Positions 51,927-62,200 of a stretch of DNA of 64,000 bases are shown in pieces. The position numbers and the translations under genes are program-made. The DNA is from Anthostomella pinea (taxonomy: Eukaryota > Ascomycota > Sordariomycetes > Xylariales > Xylariaceae). The stretch covers positions 3,534,001-3,598,000 of the forward strand of contig CAUWAG010000020.1 of assembly GCA_963556695.1 (NCBI GenBank). The letters are read 5' to 3'. Position 1 is the first letter of the stretch, and the number at the start of each line of letters is the position of its first letter. The notes under the pieces were generated by a model. The model was not told where the DNA came from. It worked only from the letters and a program-made list of their open reading frames with translations, and made no database searches.

Positions 51927-52769
51927 TATTGCTGTCTTTGAATGTAGTGTTTGGTGGGAATGAGTCTAGTATAGATAGATAGAGGTGAGAATATTTGACA
52001 GAAATTTTCAGAAGTATCTTGCAGGTTCGGAAGATCAGAGGTCTATGCCTCAGTTACAACGACATCTACTTAAATGAGGGGTTGAAGAAAGGGATTGTTT
52101 GAGAGTAAAGAAATCTTCATAGCAGAAAGAGACGTGCCTATGCTCCTTTCAGCGTAGTCTTCTATGAATGGATTATGTCAACTGTTCTTTGTTGAGCTGT
52201 GGACAATCGTACCCGGTTCTCAATGGTCTTCGACTGACCTTTCTTGTTCTAGTGCGCAGAGGTCAGCCTTCCCCTGAGTAAAATTTGATAGTAGTGTAAA
52301 AGCCAGAAGAAAGATGCACGTCCCCTATCCCAAAGGGTCATTCCGACTAAGCACAACTCGTCGTTTGTGGATGACTGGAGGGCCTCTGACCTCAAGATGG
52401 CCTACGCTGGTGCTGGGGTTGGGGCAGATAGAGTAAACCCCTTGAACAATTTTGTCAAGGGATGCTTGATGGATTACAGTTGATGATAAGTAGAACTAGG
52501 CTCACCATCTCCTCAAGATGCCTACAAAACCAAGAAGGAACTGGTATAATAAATATCTCGGCTAAATCATCGCAGACTATTCTCGAGCGCGAGATCAACA
52601 TTCCCGATCGCACCATTTACGACCATATTCGCTGTCCGGATACGCTCATCAACTCGGCAAGTCAAAGAGTTCTAATACTCAACGCTATTTGCCATATTGG
52701 CACGCAGGTACCTATAAAAAAGGAATAGACATAGAGAAGTGAAAGACTAAAAGAAAAAGGATTGGTGTT

Positions 52770-52852
52770 GGCCATCGACGGAATCGAACCCCCAGGCTAA
52801 GGATACCTCGTAAAGATACTTGTAAGATAACTCGCTAGGCCGTACCAACACA
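52770..52852 (-). repeat. tRNA-like repeat, copy 1
   Basis: On the minus strand: GTTGGTACGGCCTAGCGAG (A-box-like GGCCTAGCGAG), about 30-35 nt, then GGGGGTTCGATTCC (perfect B box GGTTCGATTCC) and GTCGATGGCCAAC. The ends GTTGG and CCAAC could pair, as a partial acceptor stem. No full cloverleaf could be drawn, so it is not called as a tRNA gene; a tRNA pseudogene or a tRNA-derived SINE head fits better. Confidence 0.6.
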
Positions 52853-53225
52853 GCTAATAGAGAAACATTATATTGTGAGTTATATACCTTAAGACACCTG
52901 GCTGGGTGTAAGAGTGGAGGCTGGGTACAACGAGGATTCCCGTGGTGTACTCTGGTGAAACCTTGTTTAACCTTTTGGGCATTGACCATACAACAATGGC
53001 AACAGCCAGCCGGGTGCCTAATCGAGAACGGATTTTCGATAAGACCAACCTTAGCTGTCAACCTTGATACTTCAGCTCGTTTCCCCTGAGTACTCGTTGT
53101 GGCGCCATCGCGTCACGTCATTGCTGATCGATCTGCTTATTCCTCTGCGAGCCAGACTACCCCTATAATTGAAGAGATCATGCTGAATGTCCATCCTGAT
53201 AGCCTCTGAAGTACCTTTTGCAGCT

Positions 53226-53313
53226 GCTAGGGGAATCGAACCGCTGTGCCTAGGAATACCTTGTAAGAATACTTTGTAGGAATATTCCGCTAGGCCGTAC
53301 CAACCCGGCTACC
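53226..53313 (-). repeat. tRNA-like repeat, copy 2
   Basis: Minus strand: GGTTGGTACGGCCTAGCGGA, a short AT-rich middle with repeated GTATTC, then CACAGCGGTTCGATTCCCC. A and B boxes are as in copies 1 and 3. The sequence flanking its A-box side is AT-rich (53314-53345). Confidence 0.6.
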
Positions 53314-53479
53314 AAATTTACATTATAAATTTGACTATATAACTTACGCGGCTATGGACGTGTGCAAAAGGAACGGGCGGACACGGGCAAAAAGTGCGTA
53401 AGGTGGCTGAACTCTATACGAAAAGGGGAAAGGGGCGAGGTCGGGTGGGGATGGCCCAAAAGACAAAAAGAATGTCAAC

Positions 53480-53562
53480 CGCTAGAGGAATCGAACCGCT
53501 GTGCCTAAGGATGTAGAATAAGAATACTCCGCTAGGCCGTACCAACCCGGCTACCAGACTGA
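53480..53562 (-). repeat. tRNA-like repeat, copy 3
   Basis: Minus strand: GGTTGGTACGGCCTAGCGGA, a middle of about 30 nt, then CACAGCGGTTCGATTCCTCT. It is closer to copy 2 than to copy 1. All three share orientation and the CTAGGCCGTACCAAC core as seen on the plus strand. Confidence 0.6.
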
Positions 53563-53694
53563 CCTCCTAAACTTGTATATATATCCTGTACCGTTGTAGG
53601 TGGAACAGGGAGCTAGGCTATAAGCTTTGCAGTCTGGCTGCTTGGAAAACTTTGCCTAGAGTGAGGCTTGCCATGTGACTTGATTCGTAGATTT

Positions 53695-53738
53695 ATGAAT
53701 GAATGAATGGATGGATGAATGGATGAATGATGGATGGT
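53695..53738. repeat. GAAT/GGAT microsatellite
   Basis: Imperfect tetranucleotide run (GAAT, GGAT, GAAT units). No gene is associated. Confidence 0.9.
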
Positions 53739-54525
53739 ACAGGTCGTCGATGTTGGCCTATCATGCTCCTTAAGCGACGTCGCCTCCTGAAAGGGGCCAC
53801 ACATGACTTGGCTACAGTGTAGAAGCCTGACAATGTAAAAAGTACAGGGGCATTGGTGCTTCTCCATCTGTAAACGGACTTCGGCTCCTATGAGTAGTTC
53901 GACATCACATGACGGTGGTTGTGTCCCTATCTCGGACATTGTGGGTGGGCGAGGGCTGAATTGGCTCCCGGGATAGGAGGCAATGGAATAGAGGCCGATG
54001 CTATCTTGAGGAGCTGGCTTAAAGAACGGTTTAAAAAGGGATATATTGACCACCATGCCATACTCGTGAAAAGGGTCTGAAATACATACATACCAGTTAT
54101 GTATGTAGATGGGGAGCAGCTGCATTAGGTACTTACCTCTAGATGATCGTCTTGGGCCCAAGTTGCTCTCTCACGCTTTCCCTTTGCCAAGAAGACCAAT
54201 GGAAGTAGGCTTCGAAGCGTGCCTACCACCTCGACGCTACTTCCATGTTGCTTTGCCTTCCTGCTTCGCTATCGCACTCAGTGCTCTGTCTTCCTTCCGA
54301 GGTTCTCAAGCAGAACGGTGCCTTCCTCGACCTTTATGTCCCCATCAAGCGACAGGTCAAGTACTGAACATCCATCTCGTCTGCCAAATCTCCTACCTAG
54401 CAGAAAACCTTCAGACCAACCACGCCGTGGCCTGTTTCTACAACGAGTCCATCATTCTCAGATATCACTTGATCACACTTACACGATTATTCCTTAGCCA
54501 ACACTTGCATTAAGCCAACACTTGC

Positions 54526-55424
54526 ATGGCAGACGCCACTATGGCAGCTGTTTGCGCTGCTGGAGCCGGCGTGCCTGGGACCCGGGGTCAAGCGGGCGGC
54601 CCCAAAGGAGGAGGGGGAGGGGGACCACCCGGCTTCTTCAGCTCACTCGGAGACGTACTCGCCAACCACCACATCTCCAACTTCTTGTACGGCTCAATAC
54701 CTGCCCGTCGCCAATCTGCCCCGATCCACCACCGCAAGAAACGCCACGGGTACACGCGCCCCATGTCCAGAGACTACCGCGAGTACCTCGCCGATACCTA
54801 GAAGGAACTCGTGACGAGCGCCCCGGAGCAGGACGCCAGCCCCGAGGAGGTGCACGCCTGGATGTTGAAGGTGTTCGCTCGCCGCTCGCACCCGCACCCC
54901 GAACAGGCTCTCGAGGACACCAACTGGTCTGGCCGCGACCTGCACCGATCCACGTATCTTGCGACCCGACGACGCTTTCAGCTTGAACCGGATGGCTACA
55001 CTATTGCACACGACCTGTGCGATGCTCTCAGGGTATGATCCTACCTAGCCGTTCCGGTGCTGCCATATACTTAGCTTAACTGTGGCGTCCCTGCTAGCAA
55101 TCGCGTGTGATGCGCCGTCGGGAGCATGCGATATCCCGCCGCGCGTCTGCGTCTGGACTGGAGCAATCTGGGGAAGTGCGGTTGTTACCCGACACTATGG
55201 GACCTGAGCATGACGAACGCCGTGAGCGTCATGAACGTCGTGAGCGGCATGCACGTCGTGAGCGTCATGAGCGTCGCCGTCGCGAACGTGCCGAACGTCT
55301 TGCACGTCTCGAGCATCCTGAGCGCCCCATGATCGAAGAACCACCAAGAAACGCAGAGGGTCTGCCCATCAACACACTTACCAACCTAAAAGAGGCCGTG
55401 CTGGGTGCCGCACGAGCGGCGTAA
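54526..55424 (+). CDS. Fungal protein of unknown function with an in-frame TAG codon
   Basis: Exons are 54526-55032 and 55098-55424 (intron 65 bp, donor GTATGA, branch CTTAAC, acceptor CTAG), 278 codons in all to a TAA. Codon 92 (54799-54801) is TAG, flanked by REYLADT before and KELVTSAPEQDASPEEVHAW after; both sides are clearly coding and in the same frame. Exon 1 begins Ala/Gly-rich, then has SSLGDVLANHHISNFLYGSI. After the TAG comes a helical part ending DLCDALR. Exon 2 holds a striking Arg/Glu/His repeat (ERRERHERRERHARRERHER) and ends TNLKEAVLGAARAA. No family is recognised. Taken literally the product is a 91-residue fragment; if the TAG is recoded or edited it is about 277 residues. 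Otherwise the gene is a recent pseudogene. Confidence 0.7.
54799..54801 (+). other. In-frame TAG inside the gene at 54526
   Basis: Context ACC TAG AAG GAA CTC. The surrounding helix REYLADT-x-KELVTS reads naturally with Trp (TGG, via A-to-I editing) or Gln (CAG ancestor) at x. The TRM4 stop has a similar context, TCC TAG AAG GAA TAC. Confidence 0.75.
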
Positions 55425-57270
55425 TCTGGTCTGCCTCCAGCTCGCAAGACCATGCAAGGGATCGAACACAAGGTTGCTATGAAGGCGCGAGGATGGGAAC
55501 GGGTTGAGTAGGGTAGACAGACATACAAATTGTGTCAACCGGAAAGTATTGATAGTGCGGAATAACATTAATGTTCCCCCAACAATTCCATCTACCAGCG
55601 GCGGCTGTATTGCATGTGAAGGTGGAAGTAGGACGACGACTGAACGAGAGCCCGGAGCCCGGAGCCTGTGACCATGACCTTCCTATTCTATATATGGCAT
55701 CCTACCTCGTGCAGCCGAACCAAGTTTCCACGGTGCCACCCAGCCTGTGCTTGTAGCAAGATTGAGTTGCATACATAATCGTTACCAAGTCCTTTGTCAT
55801 CGCATCTGGCAGGGACGGGTTCAGACCTCCATGGTGCCGATCCTTCAGCTGGCCGCCCTATTCAAGGCTCAGCCGGTAGATACCCGACGTGCCCGACACG
55901 CCCGAGTCCGGCGGAGTGCAGCGGCTTGCAATGAAGGAATGATCTTAGACAAGGATTGTGGGTAGTCCCACTTGCGACACGACAGTGACAACACCCCTCG
56001 AGAGACAGTCTGGCGGTGGGGGGGTGAAAGTGGTGAGATAGATGGATCGGCGCTTCTCAAGTGAGATATTGCTGCTCTAGCGTAGACACGCTGTGTTCGT
56101 TCTGAGAAGGTGGACTTGATGGTCTATTGCTGTGCTAGTCAGGAGGGAGTGCCTACAGAGGTCGGAGCCACCATAGAACGGAGCGTTGCGCGCAGTTTGG
56201 AGAGTGAGTATTGGTGGCTGCCCCTATTTAGTTTCGACAGCTCAATGTGTCCCTAAGCATTAATTCGGTGCGTCATGGCATCGCCCGTGTCATGTTGGTT
56301 CATTGGATACATAAAGTATGGACAGACGGAGAAGCGAGTATACATTTTATTGCGTGAAGCTCATCCTATGGCCATATCATGTAGATTGATAGTGTTAGTT
56401 GTTGTTGACGATTTGGTGCAAGCGACTGCCCGGCCACAGCAAATATCGCGGTGCCGGGTGTCAGTAGCATACTATAAAGCTAGTCAAACGATGGAGAAAG
56501 GGCAGCTAGAGGGCACAATGCGAGATTGAAGTGGTATGAATCAGTTCATTAAGGTTAAACAGATATATGAATTCGCCAGATAATTGAGACTGTGAGTCGA
56601 GCGACCGTTTACGCCCCTGAGGCGCTCTTGATCCGTCCATCCCGAAGCTAACCCGTCCCAACTATCCCGAAGAAACCAATTCCGCCTATTTCAAGCCCAA
56701 GTGATGATGATGATAACGTCCAAACTGAAGTGTCGATGTTGTCCAACTCCCGACCGTCTGATGATGGCGATGACGATGATGACAAGCCAAAAAGATGAAC
56801 GGCATCATTCCCTTCTTTTCCGTTCCCAAAACTGACCTAGACCTGTCCCAGAACATACGTCGTGGGTATGTTCGCGCGTCTAGCAAAACTCCATGCCCAA
56901 TCGTGTCTGGGGAAAAAAGCATCCGTGATTCGTCGTTGTTACAGAGGTATCGCAAGTTCCCTTCCCAGGAAGTGAGAGAGGTATCTAGTTGCCAGTTGCC
57001 CAAGCCAGTCTATATGGTATGCCGTCGCGAGTTCTCCCGCCCAAGTTGAAAGGACGAGCAAGGAGACGAGTCGATGAGGAAAAGTTGCGAAAGGATGACG
57101 AACAAGGCGGCAGACCCCGGCGCCGAGGAAAGAACGCAGAGGCGATCGATATGGCCGTGTTCGAGAGAAAACCGATGAATCGTGAGCGTCGTTGGATATC
57201 TGTCGTAAATGCGAAAATCGAGTGCTTGTTAACGCCCCAAATGGATATAGGAAAATCACATCCATGTATA
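55425..57270. other. Intergenic, no supported gene
   Basis: 1.8 kb between the TAG-interrupted gene (+) and the MFS transporter (-), tail-to-tail. No frame is protein-like; 56700-56790 has a GATGAT-rich stretch. Confidence 0.65.
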
Positions 57271-59295
57271 TCAATCTGCGGCCGAGGCCATTTCTCGCGC
57301 AGTGACCTGTGTCATCAGCGGCTGCCCGGCTTCCACGTCGTTGTCGGGGTTAATGTCCGGCTTGTCGGCAGGGGTGCTTGATGAGGGTTCCCGGATCTGG
57401 AGTCCGACGACGGCGCCACCAATGGCGACCAAAGCACTGCACCACCAAGCGAGGCCCGAGTAACCAGACTTGAGGCCGACAGAGTAGAGAATGCCTGCCA
57501 GCGTCGGTCCGAAAGCACGGCACAAGCTGGCCGTCGAGGCTGCGACGCCATTAATGGTGCCAAGGGCAAGGTGACTCGGCGCTGAATTGGCCGTCAAGAT
57601 CGCATTGCTCGGGTATGCCATGCTCGCAAATGTGCACTTCCAGACCAAGATGAAAGCCACTCCGACCGTTCGATACTTCTCGGGCAGCAGGACCAGATAA
57701 GGGGTGATCACGTAGAGTAGGAAGTATCCAACGATCAGAAATCGGAACAGGCGCAGTGGGCCTACACGTTTCAGAACCGGTGGAATGAGAAACATGTTGA
57801 TCGACAGTTGGTAAGCTCCCTGTAGACTGAGGATGATGCCAACAGTTTTGCTGTCAAGATTGAACCCGTCGACGAACTTGAAAGGTAGTGATGTTGGCAT
57901 CTCATGTTTCGGCGGCTCTGTGCTCAGGAATATGGGCCAGAGTTGATCGAAAGTCATCGTGTGACTGATGGCCATGTTAGTCTAAACCACTGCTGAAATC
58001 GGTCGTGTGAGGACTCACAAAGCTAAAATGCCAAACGAGATGATGTTGAGTACCACCGGCCGAGTGAAGATCTTAGTTATTCCCACACCGGCATTCTTAC
58101 GGCCTTCTGCTAGGTCTAATGTGTCTCGTGAAATTGAAGCAGCGGATGCAGATCTCAGGCGGGGCGAGTTTTCTGGCGAGTTTTCGTTCGTCCGGTAACC
58201 TGGCAATTGTTCGTCATGATCAATGAGCGGCTGTAATTCGTCAGACTCGGCCTCGGCCATCTTGGTCTTCTCGTCTCGTGGCGCGGCGCATTTTCGGAAG
58301 CTGGGCAGCCCGGACATGATCCATTTGCCCATCTCGAGTCCCCGGTCTGGTACGTGTTTCTTCTCCGCATGCGTCTCCTCGAGAAACAAAATTCCATTGA
58401 CAACCCCGATCAGCACGATGAATGCGCTGAAGAGGTTTGGAAGGAGATAGGGATAGCGATCCCAGATGGTGCCTGGTGAGAATAGGCTCGGGTAGCTGAT
58501 GCATGGTCGTGCAAGGGCACCGCCGATCATAGGCCCGACGATAGATCTGTGAGAGTCAGCCCGATATGTTCAGAAAAGCAATGGCCTGAATGACAACTGA
58601 CCCTAAACACCACACCACCGGCATGAGGGTGTAGGCCCGGGCTGTAACGTAATCAGTGGTATGGCCAAAGATACTTGTAAGTATTTATCAACTCACGTTG
58701 ATGTTCCTTGACGGTCACCAGTTCTGCCACTGTTGTTTGCAGCACGCCCATATTCCTAGAGCCTTGTCAGCACTCAAGTCTAGGTGCCCGCTTTCGAAAA
58801 CGTCCGTACCCGTTCAGTAGACCGCCGACTGCTCGAGCGAAGAGGGCGACCCAAATGTTACGGGCGAATCCAAATATCACAACGCTGATGGCAGTTCCAA
58901 TCAGGCCTGTGAGTAGGACCGGCTTCCTTCCGATTTTGTCGCTCAGTCGTCCCCACAGGATACCGGTCGAGAATTCTGCAAAAGTGAATGCCGAGGTAAC
59001 CATGCCGGCATAGAACGAGATTCTGCTCTTGTCGTCGGTGATGTTAAAGTCCTCGATCATGAAGTAAATGTATGGGAAGATTCCCATGAAAGCAATCGGT
59101 TCGCATATTCGGCACATCGCTGGAGATTGGGTTAGTTCACCTTCCAAAAATCCAGCACCTCCTGCTACGCCGTCATGAACCCGGTGAAGACGTACCCAGG
59201 ACTAGCATCTGCCACCTCGGAAATGGCGGAGGCGGTACAGGTTCGTTGCCCGTCGGAGGACCGGTGATCCTCACAAACGAAGCACGTCTCATCAT
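57271..59295 (-). CDS. MFS transporter (fungal multidrug / Zif-like group)
   Basis: Six exons on the minus strand: 59295-59196, 59119-58810, 58755-58697, 58641-58602, 58546-58019 and 57964-57271, giving 576 residues, ending at TGA. The MFS signature between helices 2 and 3 is GRLSDKIGRKPVLLTG, preceded by YAGMVTSAFTFAEFSTGILW. Helices 4-6 cover ALFARAVGGLLNGNMGVLQT and VVWCLGSIVGPMIGGALARP. A long cytosolic loop with acidic and Ser-rich parts (AEAESDELQPLIDHDEQ, then RLRSASAASISRDTLDLAE) joins the two halves, and six further helices end with a tail EPSSSTPADKPD. This matches the fungal group related to plant ZIF transporters (S. cerevisiae YCR023C). It is a secondary transporter, probably in the plasma or vacuolar membrane; the substrate is unknown. 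Exon 4 is 40 nt and exon 3 is 59 nt. Confidence 0.9.
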
Positions 59296-62200
59296 GGTTA
59301 TGTGGTTGTTCGACAGTATCCTGCTACATGAAAGGCCCAAGTACGATGAAAGGTGACGACGGTACTAATAAGCGTTTGGTCGAGGCTGATCAGTGATGCT
59401 CGGACCCGAATTGGGTGAGTTTTTAAGTTTGGTCCGACTTGTAGGTAGGTTGACCTAGAGAGCTCAAGATTGAAGAGCACGCCAGAGGAAGATCGAAGAG
59501 CAAATCAGGCGGAGGGCAAGTTCAGAGTGACCAGTCGACCTGACAGTTGCTGAGTCGTTCTGACAGACGATAGGCGGCGTGAGACGAGGTAAGCTGCACA
59601 ACAAGGGGATACAGGAAGACGAAGCTTGGCATGGACATGAGATGAGAGAAGAAGGAGAGAAGGCTGATAGAACATTGAAGAGGACGACTAGTAATAAGCC
59701 ATCTAATAGCCACGGCGACCCCATGGCGGGAGACGGATATTAAGTTATTTTAATATTCGAAGCGGCGGTGACAGGCCGTTAGGGCGAAAAAGCAGAGTGC
59801 AAGTGCGTGTGCAATAGGAGATCCTTCCAACGGCGCCCAGGTGTAACGCGGCGACGGTCTCAGAAGGTATGGAGACATTGGAGTCCCAACTTCACGGGAC
59901 AGCGCTGTCATGAACATTCAGGGATACCATATGACATATGTGGGCTCTCTGTGGAACTCGGGGCGAGACAACGACGTGGACGGGCGGAAGTGGTCTTTCT
60001 GGCGGGAGAGCCTTACGAGTTGCATGTACCAGTACCAAAGTGCAGCGGACAGGAGAGCGTACCACTGTTCAGCCCGGGTCGAGTGACCACGCCGTTTCCG
60101 GGAACGAGGTGACGGGGATGGTGGACGATGGGACACACGTCGAGGAACATCCCAGCAACCCCAGCATCCCTGCAGCGGTCCCTCGCGGCAGTGGATGCAT
60201 ATGTAGTTGTGGGCTTGGGCTCGGGGCTTGCACTGACAAGATGCAAGGTCTGCCGCTGCTTGCTGCGGCCGGGTATGTGCTGGGTAATGAAAAGAAGGAG
60301 CAAGGTAACGGTGGAAGAAATAAAGAAGAAAAAGGACCACGAACCTTACCCGCTTGGGCTAAGCTCGAGAGTAAGCCGGCGCCGTAGAGCGAACGTCGAC
60401 TTCATTGGCAATTTCACCACACAAGCAAAGCTGAGATGTGGATCCACCGAGGATCTGAGTGAAGGGGGCCGTCCACGACAATTGGAAGATGGCGGTCAAG
60501 CGGTGAGAGATTATGCACAGCTGCTTGTAGTAGACGAGAACCGACCTATCCTCTTGCTTAGAAAGCTGTAAGGCCGCAAGCAGTGCCCCAAGCAATGCCT
60601 CAGTGGATTGATAAGGCCTGGTGAGGATGAGGATAGAATCCGGGCAGGGCAGGATGCGTGTAGGTATGTTGTATGATGTAGGTTAGCTGTTGGCTGCAAG
60701 TCATTGGACCGAGGACGGTGAACATTGGACGATGGGGGGCGTCGACGTAGAGAATAAACCAAGGCCCGAAGTGGGGGCCATACGGCCATACCGCAGTAAA
60801 AACGAATGTAAGGCTGACACCGATGAGAGTGACGAGTGAGAAACACAGCTGGAGACTGGCGAGGTTCCGTCTTACCGGTCGTCGACCATGACGCAGATGC
60901 ACGCTGCTGGGCAAGCCACATGGAAACATAACCGATGATAACCCGCTCTGCAGGGCACCATCCACAGCGTCGGGTTTCGTCCCTGTCCAGTGTCCTGCAA
61001 CTTCAGCTGAGGTGTCAAATGCCAAGGTGAATGCTCTGCCAACATCCGGGAACCCCGCGCGTGATATACTTCGTCGATGCAGCCGTCCGTGGGAACCTTT
61101 CCCGCCCTTTGCCCTGCCTCAGTGGCAGAACCCGTACCGGTGGTGATCAGCCGATCAGGTCGTGGTATCCTCGTCTTCTTCATCTATCTTGACGGCGGTT
61201 TGTCAGACACGGATGCAGACTGTCTTCCGCCCGGTGAACACTTATATGTTCCACAACAGCGATGGCTATCAAAGTTCAGTCCCGTGTCTACTACCTAGTA
61301 GCACCTCTCTATCACGCGATTTCTTGCCAGCCTCACTTGAAAGAAGGCAACCAGACTCCCGGGTAACGACTGCTCTTGAGGCGCATTCATCTCGGTACCT
61401 TACGGAGGGTCATCTGCCGCCACGCCGTGTCTCTGTATCTGACCATTGGGAAGAATAAGCGGAAAGGCCCATTTGCTGCGAGCCTGACGGGCTGGCGACA
61501 GCCAGCAGACGACAGTGCCTGACAGTCACTCGGCTACAATCAGACGGATTTACAGAGTGATACGCCTCCTCGTTCGTGGAGACTGACTCTACCTACAGCC
61601 ACGCTCGGGTGGTTTGCATCGCCGGGCTGGATCCCCGGCAAGCCCATGGTTTGCCCAGCAGCCAGAAGCGCATCGCTAGTGAGGATTGCGAGCGCTCTGT
61701 CGCACAGTTGTGCAACAACGATACTTCAGACCACCATGTATTAACCCCTTTTTGAGCAGGGCTGGTCCCTGTGAGGATGTGGCGGTGGACAATCTGAACC
61801 AGACGCCGAGTGCCCCGGAGCCTCGTTGCGAAAGCTTCCGATTCGGCCAGCGCGGCCATGTAACGCGACTGTCACCACATGGCATTCTAGAAGGTTGTCC
61901 AAGGCCTGTCCCTGTCTAGCCATGTGGCAAATGAGGTGTGGTCGCTCCCCCATGGCCGTAGCGTTGGAGATTGAGTCATCTAAAGTAGTCCAGTACGCAC
62001 TACTGTGTACACGGCATGTGACGAGGCAGGTCGGGTACTAAAAAAAAAAAAAGGAAATGACGTCCTGCCAGCGTGAAATTGAGATTACGCGTTTCAGACT
62101 TCGCACAGTTACTTATTTAGGCTTTCGCGGCGTGCAGCCGGCGCCGCGGATAGCATCCGGAGACGGTCTGAATGTTGACGCGCGGAGCAGCGTTGAATAT

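Larger units (their letters stand above)
51927..54525. other. Intergenic, includes tRNA-like repeats
   Basis: No supported protein gene. A plus-strand frame at 52462-52728 (with EREINIPDRTIYDHIR) is faintly reminiscent of a transposase helix-turn-helix but too short to call. Three tRNA-like repeats lie at 52770-53562. A GAAT/GGAT microsatellite is at 53695-53738. The frames at 54109-54513 are in the promoter of the next gene and lack coding features. Confidence 0.6.

Noticed and set aside
52462..52728. Frame with a faint transposase-like helix-turn-helix
   Set aside because: Only 88 codons, no catalytic residues and no inverted repeats found around it.
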